A stretch of 64,000 bases of DNA from Oceanobacillus saliphilus (GCF_023522835.1 NZ_JALCZU010000013.1:46958-110957); one strand, 5' to 3'. Counted from the first letter of the stretch, positions 51,182 to 60,754 are shown. The notes: a model not told the origin generated them from the sequence alone. Made by a program: numbers and translations.

Positions 51182-52054
51182 ATGGATATTCGTCAGTTAC
51201 AGTATTATAAGGAAATCGTTAAACAAGGGAATATTTCGAAGGCAGCTGAAATATTGAACATTGCACAACCCCCATTAAGCCAACTATTGAAAAAGTTGGA
51301 AACAGAGTTAGGTGCAACTTTAATTCATCGCTATCGGCAAAAATGGGAATTGACTGAATCCGGCAAGGTTCTATATCAATATGCAGAGCAATTGTTAAAT
51401 CAACTGGAAGAAGTTAAAAAACGTATTCATGAAATAGAAGAGGGTACTACGGGGACAGTACGTATCGGTGTCTCATCTGCATGTTCCAATATGTTAATTG
51501 ATTACATTGTGGGATTTAGAGAACAGTTTTCCCAAATAAAAATTAACATTTTTACGGGGGACTCGGAAGGTTTATTAAACAAGTTAAAACAAAAAGAAAT
51601 CGATATTGCTTTACTTTTAAGACCAAGTAATACCCAATATTATGAAATGAAAACGTTGAAAAAAGAACCTACCATTCTTATTGCTCCTAATAGTTGGACA
51701 AGCTTTCTCTCAGATCAACCCACATTAAAGGAAATTGCCAACCTTCCTTTTATCAAGCTAGGTGCTATGGAAGGTTACTCCTTTTATGAGAATATATTAA
51801 AAGCCTTTGAAGAGCATGAGTTAAAACCAAATATTATTGTCGAGTGCAAAGATATTCCGATGGTTGTAGCACTTGTCAATCGAGGACTAGGCATCTCCAT
51901 AATTCCAAAAATGAACTATAAATCCCTGTTTTATGAACATTTAAAGATATACGAATTCAGACAGTTCGATTTTAGTGTAGAGCCTGTGATGATGAAATTA
52001 AAAGATGTACCAATATCGAAAGCAGCAGCACAATTTTGGGAGATAGTTAAATAG
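51182..52054 (+). CDS. LysR-family regulator
   Basis: 290 residues, full length. Helix-turn-helix in MDIRQLQYYKEIVKQGNISK, AAEILNIAQPPLSQLLKKLE, then the effector-binding domain (GTTGTVRIGVSSACSN, PFIKLGAMEG, VNRGLGISIIPK). It likely controls the divergent YczE-like gene. ATG with ggagttgag upstream. Confidence 0.9.
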   Translation: MDIRQLQYYKEIVKQGNISKAAEILNIAQPPLSQLLKKLETELGATLIHRYRQKWELTESGKVLYQYAEQLLNQLEEVKKRIHEIEEGTTGTVRIGVSSACSNMLIDYIVGFREQFSQIKINIFTGDSEGLLNKLKQKEIDIALLLRPSNTQYYEMKTLKKEPTILIAPNSWTSFLSDQPTLKEIANLPFIKLGAMEGYSFYENILKAFEEHELKPNIIVECKDIPMVVALVNRGLGISIIPKMNYKSLFYEHLKIYEFRQFDFSVEPVMMKLKDVPISKAAAQFWEIVK

Positions 52055-52071
52055 TGTATCCAGACAAAAGT

Positions 52072-52132
52072 AGGAAGTGCCTTATCCCCAGCACGTTATC
52101 ACAATAGCATTCTAGGAGATAGGCACCGTCTT
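52072..52132. repeat. Dispersed repeat family A, copy 7
   Basis: aggaagtgccttatccccag ... ggagataggcaccgtc, inverted ends gtgcctta-cccc and gg-gataggcac. Placed between convergent genes, where it may serve as terminator. Confidence 0.6.
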
Positions 52133-52153
52133 TCATTATTTTCATTTGAGAAC

Positions 52154-52471
52154 CTATTTAGCTGTCCTGTAACGATATGCAATCAAAGTAATTGCATTTA
52201 AGATGATCGTAACGATAAGAAGAACTGCTGAAGCTGTTGTCACAGCACCCGTTATGTCTATAAGAGCTGAAAAATCCTCCATCTTTACCAGATAGTAATT
52301 ATTGAAAATCTGGAAACATAGTGATATAGCACAAGCACTGATGCTAATCATGGTTAGAACAACCCAATTCTTATATGATCCACGCTTTTGATACCTGAAA
52401 AGAATGATAAGAGGAAGTATCCAAGAAATTAGTCCAAGTATGAGACTGCCAAGATTAAGCAAACCAATCAT
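52154..52471 (-). CDS. Small three-span membrane protein
   Basis: 105 residues with three spans (IGLLNLGSLILGLISWILPL, VVLTMISISACAISLCFQIF, AVTTASAVLLIVTIILNAIT). ATG after aaaggagaattaaat. No family recognised. Last of a three-gene minus-strand group. Confidence 0.6.
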   Translation of the reverse strand: MIGLLNLGSLILGLISWILPLIILFRYQKRGSYKNWVVLTMISISACAISLCFQIFNNYYLVKMEDFSALIDITGAVTTASAVLLIVTIILNAITLIAYRYRTAK

Positions 52472-52500
52472 ATTTAATTCTCCTTTATATATTTATCTCT

Positions 52501-53361
52501 TCATTTTCCTATAAATTGCTGGTACATCATTGGATCATGGGATGGAATAATGACCAAATTGGGATTATCAATCTCTGTTTGTTGTAGAATTGGAAAGTTA
52601 CTTTCATATTGACTACTATTATAATGAGCTAGTCTACTTAAAAAGGACCCACCTTGATTCATTTGATAATTGTCCCTTACATAAGCACTGTCCGCGATTA
52701 AAAAGTATCTTTCCTGATTTGAAATATTTAAAAGTAATCCGAACTGACCAATTGCATGACCTGGAAATGGAACTAAAATGATAGTTCCATCCTTTAATAA
52801 ATCAATCGTATTTCCAAAAGGGCCATACGGATGTCCACTCTCCTCAAAATCTAACTGTTCCAATGAAGATAGATTTATTTTTTCATACATCTGTCTCAAA
52901 TAACCTTTCCATAATAATTTGAGCTTCGACTGCTGACCATAACGCCATTCGTTTTTATCTACATAAATGGTGGAATGATTAAAATCAGCAATACCACCTG
53001 CATGATCAGCGTGCAAATGAGATAAGATAACTGTTTGAATTTGCTTTGATGTTAGATTGTTTTCCAATAGTTGGCTGATGGCATTTTCCTTCTCTGTTAT
53101 CTTAACGGGAGTAATTTTATTCATAAGAGAAAAAGGAAAAGCTTTTGTCGCTTCAAAGTAGCGGGTTGAATAGCCAGTGTCAAATAGTATATTACCATGT
53201 ACAGGATGCTCAATCAGGAAAAACAGTGCCGGAACGGATACGTTTGATTTGTCTGCACCTTTTAGCAGGTGGGATTTTTTAGTCATACAAAAACCTGCAT
53301 TCATAATTGTAAGCTTACATTTAGGGGTATGTTCTGGTACAGCAGGTAATTTCATTTTCAT
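52501..53361 (-). CDS. MBL-fold hydrolase, AHL-lactonase-like
   Basis: 286 residues. Metal motif SHLHADHAGGIADF near residue 115, HPYGPFG and PFPGHAIGQFGLLL, ADSAYV, and SHDP near the end, as in the N-acyl-homoserine lactonase family of metallo-beta-lactamases. Probably opens a lactone or hydrolyses an ester. No signal peptide. Paired with the FAH-family gene upstream, 18 bases apart, so the two may act on the same compound. Confidence 0.8.
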   Translation of the reverse strand: MKMKLPAVPEHTPKCKLTIMNAGFCMTKKSHLLKGADKSNVSVPALFFLIEHPVHGNILFDTGYSTRYFEATKAFPFSLMNKITPVKITEKENAISQLLENNLTSKQIQTVILSHLHADHAGGIADFNHSTIYVDKNEWRYGQQSKLKLLWKGYLRQMYEKINLSSLEQLDFEESGHPYGPFGNTIDLLKDGTIILVPFPGHAIGQFGLLLNISNQERYFLIADSAYVRDNYQMNQGGSFLSRLAHYNSSQYESNFPILQQTEIDNPNLVIIPSHDPMMYQQFIGK

Positions 53362-53379
53362 CCTATTCCTTCCATGTTA

Positions 53380-54435
53380 TTATTTATAGTACGCTTTCAA
53401 CTCTTTTCGAGCACGCCATCTCGATGTTTCTAATGATGTTAATTCACTGGGAACGAATTGCTTAAGTGTTCCTAATCCTTGAATTGAAATCTTAACTGCA
53501 TCCCCTGGTATTAGCCATTGATTATTATCCAAACCACAGCAACCAGGAATTGTCCCCATACCAATGATTGTTCCAGCTGGTGGAGTGAAAATGGCAGAAA
53601 GGTAATCAACTGCTTCCTGTGGGTCGGCGACATAATCGGATGTGCTGCCTTTCCACGATAATCGTTTGCTTTCCCCTATTTGAACACTAACATCTAAAGA
53701 TAGAGGATGATCAATTTCATCTGGTGTTACAAGGTAAGGCCCAATACCGATACTTTTGTCAAAGTCTTTACTTCTCGCTGGACCACATAGCGTGCGAAAA
53801 TCCGGCAACTGGACATCCCTCGCAGATACATCGTTCAAAATAACATATCCTGCAATAAAGGTTTTCTTTTCATCATTTAGTTGGGTGGTCTCAGAATGTC
53901 CGATGACAATTCCCAACTCAGGTTCGACATCCAAATAAGACGTATAGGATGGCCAAACTAATGTATCAGATGGGCCACTGATGGATAAATGATTGCATTT
54001 GTAATAAGGCATGCTAGAATCACGAGTTGTCTTTCGTAAAGCCCTGCTGAGAACTTTTCGCATGATCGGTCTTATGATCCCTTTAAGTTCATGCTCGATC
54101 AGTGTATAACCGGAATGTAATAAATGCTTTGGAGATAGACCAAAATCAAAAACGGCTGGCGGGTTTGGAATCGGTGGATACAATTTGATTTCCTCTAAGT
54201 TGTAGTATACCTCCTTATTCATCTCTGAAAAATTATTTTGAGCATATGTATACAGTTTCCGAGCATGTTGTTCACTTTCAGGTAATCCTTGTAAATAGCT
54301 GCTGACATTTTTTAATAGAGGAGTGAAGTAGTCTGATAGAAGCTGAAGTTTTTCAAAAGAAAAGACATAGTTATCAATAACAATCCCAAACTGCTCCATC
54401 TTGGAATGATGTACGGAAAAAGTGACTAATTTCAT
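53380..54435 (-). CDS. Fumarylacetoacetate hydrolase family protein
   Basis: 351 residues. Metal ligands in YLDVEPELGIVIG (E-x-E) and a downstream aspartate in AGYVILNDVSARDVQ, then GPARSKDFDKSIGIGPYLV and the C-terminal GDAVKISIQGLGTL. FAH enzymes split C-C bonds of acylpyruvates or act as hydratases or decarboxylases in aromatic breakdown. ATG at 54435 behind aggagagc is preferred to an earlier in-frame start at 54477. First gene of the three-gene operon; divergent from a broken LysR gene. Confidence 0.85.
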   Translation of the reverse strand: MKLVTFSVHHSKMEQFGIVIDNYVFSFEKLQLLSDYFTPLLKNVSSYLQGLPESEQHARKLYTYAQNNFSEMNKEVYYNLEEIKLYPPIPNPPAVFDFGLSPKHLLHSGYTLIEHELKGIIRPIMRKVLSRALRKTTRDSSMPYYKCNHLSISGPSDTLVWPSYTSYLDVEPELGIVIGHSETTQLNDEKKTFIAGYVILNDVSARDVQLPDFRTLCGPARSKDFDKSIGIGPYLVTPDEIDHPLSLDVSVQIGESKRLSWKGSTSDYVADPQEAVDYLSAIFTPPAGTIIGMGTIPGCCGLDNNQWLIPGDAVKISIQGLGTLKQFVPSELTSLETSRWRARKELKAYYK

Positions 54436-54689
54436 TTTTATGCAGCTCTCCTTTAATCTTTTTCTTGATCGATACAATTTACTAAGTAGGGTAACAAGCG
54501 ATCGCTTTCTTCAATGATGTAATAAACGCTCGTATAAGATTCTAATATTACTTATTCAATTTATCTGGCATTTTAGGTCAATAAACCTATCTTAAATACT
54601 ACCATAATATTCAAAAAACATCTTTTGAATATAATAAAAGACGACCGTTTGGATGGTCGTCTCTGGTTAAGAAGAATTCATGTTAGCTG

Positions 54690-55601
54690 TTGGAAGATTA
54701 CAGAAGGCTGTTGTCTATTGTAGAAGTAGGAAGTTATACGGAATCCGCTTCGAAATTGGGGTATACGCAATCTACGCTAACCTCTCATATACAGGCACTT
54801 GAACGTGCTATTGGTGGGGAGCTTTTTACGTATGTGAATAGAAATTTGCAACTTACGCAGTTAGGTAGAGAATTGATACCATTAGCTGAGGATTTACTTT
54901 CTACGCACGAACAGATAAAGAACATGCAAAGCAACCAAGAAGTTAAGGGAGAATTAAGAGTGGCTGCACCAGAATCGTTGACGATCTCTCGGCTGGGTCC
55001 AATAATAAGGGCATTTTCCATGAAATTTCCTGACGTCAAATTAATACGAACCAATGGTACATGTGGGCAAAACCAAATTGACTTAATAACTGGAAAAGTA
55101 GATGTTGCATTCATGGTTTATCCAGAAACGAAAGCCGATAAATGCTTGCAATATTCACTCTTTGAGGAGGAAATCGTCCTTGTGAGCAGTCATGATGATC
55201 TGGAGCACTTTGACGAATATAAAAAAAGTGATACTCATTTTTTTATTACAAATGAAGAGGGTTGCAGTTATCGGACAATGTTTGAAAGATACCTCTTAAA
55301 GCATGATTTGTACAACTTTCAAACAATGGAATTATGGAGTATAGAAACAATCAAAAAGATGGTCATGAGTGGACTTGGATTTGCTGTTTTACCTTACATG
55401 ACAGTCAAAGAAGAATAAGATAGCGGGGAATTAAGAATCGTAAACCATCATGAAAAATTCGAGCCATTCTATTCCTACATGTTGATCAAGAAGAAAAAAT
55501 GGCTATCTCCAGCAGTAGAGGCTTTTGTTGAACTTGTTTTAAAATCGGCTCGTGAAACGGATAGCGAAATGCTTGTTCAAAATAAAGTACTTCAAAGCTA
55601 A
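54690..55601 (+). pseudogene. LysR-family regulator interrupted by an in-frame stop
   Basis: The frame encodes a LysR N-terminal helix-turn-helix (YRRLLSIVEVGSYTESASKL, GYTQSTLTSHIQALERAIGG) and most of the effector domain up to LGFAVLPYMTVKEE. A TAA at 55416-55418 follows. The same frame then continues without interruption as DSGELRIVNHHEKFEPFYSY and on to a stop at 55599-55601, giving the normal LysR length of about 303 codons. The N-terminus also looks weak (TTG without ribosome binding site). The first 242 codons might still give a protein. Confidence 0.75.
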
Positions 55602-55611
55602 CAAGAGAAAC

Positions 55612-55646
55612 GCCAAATCTCAAAAGAAATAGATTTGGCTTTCTTT
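55612..55646 (+). terminator. Terminator after the broken lysR
   Basis: gccaaatct (55612-55620) pairs with agatttggc (55631-55639), followed by tttcttttt. Confidence 0.75.
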
Positions 55647-55675
55647 TTATTCTGATGAAAATCATCACGGTGATA

Positions 55676-55930
55676 TCAAACAAATCTGGTGACTAACACA
55701 ATAGATACGCCTATAATTATTCCAATATCTGGAGCAAGACTTTTATTCTCTTTTTTCTTTTCATATATAGTTATGATTTTCCCGAGTATTACTAATAAAA
55801 TTGCTGTATTGATTGACGTATTGCTAAGCGTTGTAGGGAATGTAACACCATCAAATATTAGAAAGATGGATGTTGGGATTACAATTAACAAAACCGCACA
55901 CAAATACAAGAACCATTTTAATCTTCCCAT
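55676..55930 (-). CDS. Small three-span membrane protein
   Basis: 84 residues: WFLYLCAVLLIVIPTSIFLI, TAILLVILGKIITIYE and IGIIIGVSIVLVTRF, joined by a lysine-rich loop KKKENKS. The ATG at 55930 with aggagg 13 bases upstream is a fair start. The plus-strand frame over the same bases is rejected. No family recognised. Confidence 0.5.
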   Translation of the reverse strand: MGRLKWFLYLCAVLLIVIPTSIFLIFDGVTFPTTLSNTSINTAILLVILGKIITIYEKKKENKSLAPDIGIIIGVSIVLVTRFV

Positions 55931-56211
55931 TTTAAAGCGTGTTCCTCCTCTTATATATGTAATAAACTTACATCTTCCACAAGTCTCGTTCACTTACTTT
56001 TAGAATATATCTTCACAATTCCTAGTAAAGTTTAACATAATATATCTGAAATTTATCTTTAATAAATCTTTTTACCCGGAAAATTATGTTAGTATAAAAT
56101 AAATTAGCTCCGAGCTAATAAGAGAATAATTGGATTAGTAAACCGTGATACTAAAATGGTACTTTGGATATTTTATTTGACAAATTATCTTATAGAAGGA
56201 GTGTTCCCCTA

Positions 56212-56649
56212 GTGGTTGGAGTAGAAATTGATATGGTTGTTACAGATAGCTTAAAGGCATTGGAATTATATGAAAAGGTGTTTAATATCGAACGTGTAGA
56301 GGTTTCTGATCTTCCTCGAGGTGAAAATGAAGTAATTTTCTCCCTTTACGGCGTCCGCTTTCACATGTTGGATGAAAACCCAGAATTTGAGTTAAGAGCA
56401 CCAAGCCCGGATACCCCTACAACAATCTGGTTTAATATTCTTGTACCCGATATCAAGGATACCTATTCAAAGGCGATGAGCTCAGGCTGTACGGAGGTAC
56501 AACCGGTTACTGAACTACCTGATTATGGTGTGACGAATGCAATTTTCGTCGATTCTTACGGCTATCAGTGGATGCTACATCAAGTACATAGAGAAGTTAG
56601 TCATGAAGAGCGTATACGACTTTGGGAAGAAAAAAGGGATAATAATTAA
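56212..56649 (+). CDS. VOC/glyoxalase-like protein
   Basis: 145 residues with the paired beta-alpha-beta-beta-beta modules of the vicinal oxygen chelate fold: VEIDMVVTDSLKALELYEKV, VRFHMLDENPEF, then WFNILVPDIKDTYSKAM and DSYGYQWMLHQVH, resembling PhnB-type and 3-demethylubiquinone methyltransferase-like members. Its substrate is unknown. GTG at 56212 with aaggag 10 bases upstream is chosen over the longer frame from 56164. Confidence 0.75.
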   Translation: MVGVEIDMVVTDSLKALELYEKVFNIERVEVSDLPRGENEVIFSLYGVRFHMLDENPEFELRAPSPDTPTTIWFNILVPDIKDTYSKAMSSGCTEVQPVTELPDYGVTNAIFVDSYGYQWMLHQVHREVSHEERIRLWEEKRDNN

Positions 56650-57105
56650 CAATTCGGGTACGGAGGATTGAGGAATCAGTCCCCCATACTGTGGCTCTCT
56701 CCTGTAATGCAGTGGTTCGTCCCGAGTGAGGATGGATTCCTCCCAAGTCTCTTCCTTCCAAAATTAAACATGACTGTCCTCGAGTTTAATATATTAACGT
56801 AGTGATGGCAGACATCGCCTTAAAAGATTCATTAAAATGTTCTATATCACATGTTTTAGCAATATGATTATTATAAAAATAAATGTAATCGCTTTCATTT
56901 ATTGTTAGTCAAGTATCAAACAGAAAAAGCACCTGCGCTAAAGGAATTGGAATCTTCATTAAAAAGGAGGGGGTTTATGCGGTAATAATTAGTAAGAATT
57001 TCGGCTGGAATGAGAAGGGAATTAAAATTTTGTTTCGGTGGTATACCGGATGCCGTCAAATGAGTGCAGCTATTTTCATCATTTCATTAGAAAGGTGGTA
57101 GCTAA
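56650..57105. other. Intergenic region with repeat, cre site and a possible remnant
   Basis: A weak family A element lies at 56664-56712 (gaggaatcagtcccccatac ... ctctcctg). A cre site is at 56884-56897. Between 56905 and 56985 a frame without start reads QTEKAPALKELESSLKRRGF to a stop, possibly a gene remnant. Confidence 0.45.
56884..56897. promoter_or_regulatory. cre site (CcpA binding) upstream of the symporter
   Basis: TGTAATCGCTTTCA matches the Bacillus cre consensus TGWAANCGNTNWCA at every fixed position. It lies about 210 bases before the DAACS symporter start and suggests catabolite control. Confidence 0.6.
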
Positions 57106-58329
57106 ATGAGTTTAACCAAAAAGATATTAATAGCCCTTGTTCTTGGTCTGATTGTAGGTTTAGCTTTAACATTTGTACCGGAAACTATTTTTTCTTCTAT
57201 TGATAACTATGTACTGTATCCAATCGGACAAATATTCATTAATTTGATTATGATGGTTGTTGTTCCAATCGTATTTGTATCTATCGTACTTGGATCTGCT
57301 GGTCTCGGTGAACCGGCAAAGCTTGGAAAAGTCGGGATTCAGACCGTATCTTTTTTCCTTATTTCAACAGCAATCGCTCTCTGTATCAGTCTTGCATTAG
57401 CTTACGCGATAAAGCCAGGGGCGGAGGGAGTATTTGATGTAAGTGCCGCTAGTTACGAAGCAAGTGAAGCTCCTCCGATTATGGAAACCATTGTTAATAT
57501 CATTCCAACAAACCCGTTATCTTCAATGGCTACAGGGGCGATGCTGCAAATTATTGCATTTGCAGTATTTATCGGGATTGCACTCGCCTTCTTAGGGGAG
57601 AAGACGCGAGGGATTTATCGATTATTTGAGCAAGCAAATGAGATCCTCATGCTAGTCGTAAATCTTATTATGAAAGCAGCCCCATATGGTGCATTTGCCT
57701 TGATTGCATCTGCAATTGGAGGCGCGGGGTTAGATGCAGTCGGATCGATGGGGGCCTATATGGGAACCGTTATCTTAGGGTTATTCGTTCATGCAGGGAT
57801 TACGTATAGTCTCGCAATCTGGTTGCTTGGAAGAGAAAATCCGCTTCATTTCTACAAGGGCTTTTTCCCGGCAATATCCGTTGCATTCAGTACGTCGAGT
57901 TCGAGTGCAACGTTGCCAATTTCCATGAAAACGGCACAAGAAAACCTTGGTGTAAATAAAAATATTAGCAGTTTCGTGCAACCATTGGGTGCTACCATTA
58001 ATATGGATGGAACAGCAATTATGCAAGCTACGGCTGCGGTATTCATTTCGCAGGTGTATGCAATACCTCTGGGATTCAATGAAATTATGATGATTATTAT
58101 AACTGCTACATTGGCCAGTATTGGTACTGCCGGTGTTCCTGGTGTTGGATTGATTATGCTTGCGATGGTGCTGACACAGATAGGTTTACCAGTTGAAGGG
58201 ATTGCATTAATCATTGGAATTGATCGTTTATTGGATATGCTGCGGACCTCCCTGAATATTACTGGTGATGCTGCCTGTGCCTATATCATTTCTGAAAATG
58301 AAAAGCGGAAAAAGATAAAGACTGGCTGA
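57106..58329 (+). CDS. Dicarboxylate/amino acid:cation symporter (DAACS family)
   Basis: 407 residues, about eight spans plus two re-entrant loops. The serine-rich loop FSTSSSSATLPIS and NMDGTAIMQATAAVFIS are hallmarks of the family, with GVPGVGLIMLAMVL near the end. It imports glutamate, aspartate, C4-dicarboxylates or a related amino acid with Na+ or H+. The protein is slightly short for GltP/DctA but complete. ATG with aaaggtgg. Terminator 140 bases downstream. Confidence 0.9.
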   Translation: MSLTKKILIALVLGLIVGLALTFVPETIFSSIDNYVLYPIGQIFINLIMMVVVPIVFVSIVLGSAGLGEPAKLGKVGIQTVSFFLISTAIALCISLALAYAIKPGAEGVFDVSAASYEASEAPPIMETIVNIIPTNPLSSMATGAMLQIIAFAVFIGIALAFLGEKTRGIYRLFEQANEILMLVVNLIMKAAPYGAFALIASAIGGAGLDAVGSMGAYMGTVILGLFVHAGITYSLAIWLLGRENPLHFYKGFFPAISVAFSTSSSSATLPISMKTAQENLGVNKNISSFVQPLGATINMDGTAIMQATAAVFISQVYAIPLGFNEIMMIIITATLASIGTAGVPGVGLIMLAMVLTQIGLPVEGIALIIGIDRLLDMLRTSLNITGDAACAYIISENEKRKKIKTG

Positions 58330-58469
58330 ATGAAGGAACAACGCATTTAATATAGAAAAGGGTTCAATTTTGTAGCGTATTTATAAAAATAAAACTTTAA
58401 TGATGACGGATCATTAGACTTTGAAAAAGATAGTTCAAGAAATAAGATAATAAGGGAGTATAAAGAAAA

Positions 58470-58502
58470 GCTCAGCGTTTTTTTAACACTGAGCGTTTTT
58501 CT
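58470..58502 (+). terminator. Terminator of the symporter gene
   Basis: gctcagcgtt pairs imperfectly with aacactgagc (58485-58494) and is followed by gttttt. Confidence 0.6.
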
Positions 58503-58600
58503 TTTTCTATGCTTTGTGTTCCTGCCATCTAATACTAATTTTGTAGTTCAAACCCGAACCCGTTTAAAAAATCCATCTTTCATATGGGTACTTATCTTTA

Positions 58601-60175
58601 TTAGTTTCTTTTATCTTGCTCATTCGTTGTTTTCTCGATATATTCTTTCATTCTTCTTTTATCCGGTTTAAGTGTTAAACCTAAATACTTTCTTTCCTGA
58701 TTGGCATCTTTGTAAAATGCTATCGCCATTAATATGACCACAACACTGAATGGCAATGCTGATATAATTGCTGCGGATTGCAGGGCATTTAATCCGCTTT
58801 CTCCACCTGCTAACAGCAATATATATGCGATTGCTGATAAAGCTAATCCCCATACGACTTTTATAAAACCTGCAGGATTTAACGTACCAAAAGCGGTCTG
58901 CATACCTAAAACAAATGTTGCAGAATCGGCTGAGGTAATGAAAAAGGATGATATAAGTGCCAAGGTAATAACAGATAAAATGATACTCATAGGGAGTTCA
59001 TTGAAAATACCAAACAACTGCGTTTCCGGTGGAAGATCAAATATAATTGGGGCATTTTGTCCTACTTCAATTCCCGTCAGACCAAATGCACTAAACCAAA
59101 ATATACTCACAAAGGTTGGAACGAGTAGTACCGCAAAGATAAACTCCCGGATGGACCGACCTTGAGAAATCCTTGCAATAAATATACCTACAAATGGACT
59201 CCAACTCATCCACCAACCCCAATAGTATATCGTCCAGGACTGCATCCACGCATGTTTTTGTTCGTTTAATGGGGCTACATCCAAACTATTAAATAATAAT
59301 GTATTGAGATAATCACCAGTCGCACTCGTCATCATATTGAGAATAAATAAAGTTGGACCCAGAATTAAGATAGCAACAAACAATAGACCTGCCAGGATCA
59401 TATTTAAATTACTTAAATACTGAATACCTTTGCTTAATCCACTCCAGGCACTGTATAAGAATAACACCGTAACAACGGCGATGATGATACCTTGGACGAG
59501 CTGATTGTTAGGGATACCGAAGAGATAGTTCAAACCTCCATTGATTTGCATTGCTCCTATCCCTAAAGAAACAGCGACACCAATAATGGTTGCGAACACG
59601 GATAATACATCTACAAAATTACCGATAGGGCCATCCACTCTATCTCCTAAGATAGGCCGTAATGTTTTGGATATTAATCCAACTTCCCCTTTCCTGAACT
59701 GTGAATAAGCTAATGCCAGTGCTACAATTCCGTACACAGCCCATGGATGGAATCCATAGTGCAGAATAGTTGATCTCATCGCTTCAGCCAATGCAGCTCT
59801 TGTTTCAGGATCAGCAGTAGGGGGAGCCAGGTAATGTGAGATTGGTTCAGATGAGCCATAAAACACTAAGCCAATCCCCATACCAGCACTAAACAGCATA
59901 GCTAACCATGATAACGTTCTAAACTCAGGTTTATCATTAGGTTTACCGAGCTTAAGTTTACCGATTGGACTAAATCCTAAAAATATACAGAAGAACAGAA
60001 TTAACGTAAAAATCGTCATATAATACCAACCAAAAGTTTCAGTTACCCATGCACCAATAGCTCCAGAAGTTCGACCAAATTGATCAGGGAAAACAGCACC
60101 TAGAAGTACCAGTGTTCCGACAAGTATGGAAGCGTAAGTAAATACACTGGAGAATTGTTTTCCTTTTTCTTTCAT
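58601..60175 (-). CDS. BCCT-family betaine/choline/carnitine transporter
   Basis: 524 residues, twelve spans. The family signature TIYYWGWWMSWSPFVGIFIA lies near residue 320, with the aromatic substrate box there, and LAMLFSAGMGIGLVFYGSSEP near residue 95 has the betaine and Na+ site glycines typical of OpuD/BetP. It takes up glycine betaine or a related compound with Na+ for osmoprotection. It is the second osmoprotectant system in the window. ATG behind aggatg. Confidence 0.95.
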   Translation of the reverse strand: MKEKGKQFSSVFTYASILVGTLVLLGAVFPDQFGRTSGAIGAWVTETFGWYYMTIFTLILFFCIFLGFSPIGKLKLGKPNDKPEFRTLSWLAMLFSAGMGIGLVFYGSSEPISHYLAPPTADPETRAALAEAMRSTILHYGFHPWAVYGIVALALAYSQFRKGEVGLISKTLRPILGDRVDGPIGNFVDVLSVFATIIGVAVSLGIGAMQINGGLNYLFGIPNNQLVQGIIIAVVTVLFLYSAWSGLSKGIQYLSNLNMILAGLLFVAILILGPTLFILNMMTSATGDYLNTLLFNSLDVAPLNEQKHAWMQSWTIYYWGWWMSWSPFVGIFIARISQGRSIREFIFAVLLVPTFVSIFWFSAFGLTGIEVGQNAPIIFDLPPETQLFGIFNELPMSIILSVITLALISSFFITSADSATFVLGMQTAFGTLNPAGFIKVVWGLALSAIAYILLLAGGESGLNALQSAAIISALPFSVVVILMAIAFYKDANQERKYLGLTLKPDKRRMKEYIEKTTNEQDKRN

Positions 60176-60462
60176 AATATAGTTTCATCCTCTTCGCATT
60201 TTTTGATAGTATAGATTTTCTTTATACTAACATAATCATAAATCTACTCAAACCCATTTAAACATTTATAACATTCCCTTTCAATTGCTACTAAAAACAG
60301 CTAAGAAGCACCATATAAATCAATATTAAAAATTATCCTTCTCGAAAGGCTTGTGACAGCCAAGTTTTCTAATCACTTTTCTTTACAGCCTCGGAACTAT
60401 TCACTAGTATTTGTAGCTATTTTTACTATTAGGCAGTTTGGGTTTTACAGTAAAACTTAAAC
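60176..60462. other. Intergenic region between divergent bcct and copZ-like genes
   Basis: Holds the 3' end of a family B repeat (about 60340-60374, tctcgaaaggcttgtgacag then ccaagttttctaatc). No gene seen. Confidence 0.5.
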
Positions 60463-60504
60463 TTGATCTAGGTCAAGGAAAGAGGTCTTTTCTCGTCTTA
60501 TAAT
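60463..60504 (+). promoter_or_regulatory. Crp/Fnr-like box and -10 of the first HMA gene
   Basis: TTGATCTAGGTCAA (60463-60476) is close to the FNR consensus TTGAT-N4-ATCAA, with one change. A perfect TATAAT follows at 60499-60504 after 22 bases. No -35 hexamer is present. The box centre is about 41.5 bases before the expected start of transcription, the position of class II activators. Confidence 0.65.
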
Positions 60505-60535
60505 AAAGACATCATCAAACAGAGGAGAGATAAAT

Positions 60536-60745
60536 ATGACAACAACAAAATTTCAATTAGAACCCTTAACTTGCCCATCCTGCATTAAAAAGATTGAATC
60601 AAAACTAGGAAAAATGGATGGCGTGGAAGAAGCAAAAGTTTTATTTCATTCAAGTAAGGTAAAAGCTACGTATAATGAAGAAAATGTTTCCAAAGAAAAA
60701 ATTCAGGAAACAATTGAAAAGTTGGGCTATCCAGTTTTAAAATAA
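60536..60745 (+). CDS. HMA-domain metallochaperone (CopZ-like)
   Basis: 69 residues, one heavy-metal-associated domain: FQLEPLTCPSCIKKIESKLG with metal ligands C-P-S-C, then GVEEAKVLFHSSKVKATYNE and ETIEKLGYPV. It likely carries a soft metal ion to the P-type ATPase encoded 0.6 kb downstream. Copper chaperones usually have M-x-C-x-x-C; here the residue before is Thr (LTCPSC), so the metal could be Zn, Cd or Cu. ATG with gaggagag. Terminator follows. Confidence 0.85.
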   Translation: MTTTKFQLEPLTCPSCIKKIESKLGKMDGVEEAKVLFHSSKVKATYNEENVSKEKIQETIEKLGYPVLK

Positions 60746-60754
60746 TGAGTAACA

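Noticed and set aside
55689-56003. 104-codon plus-strand frame
   Set aside because: The minus-strand frame on the same bases has a plausible ribosome binding site and a regular three-span pattern.
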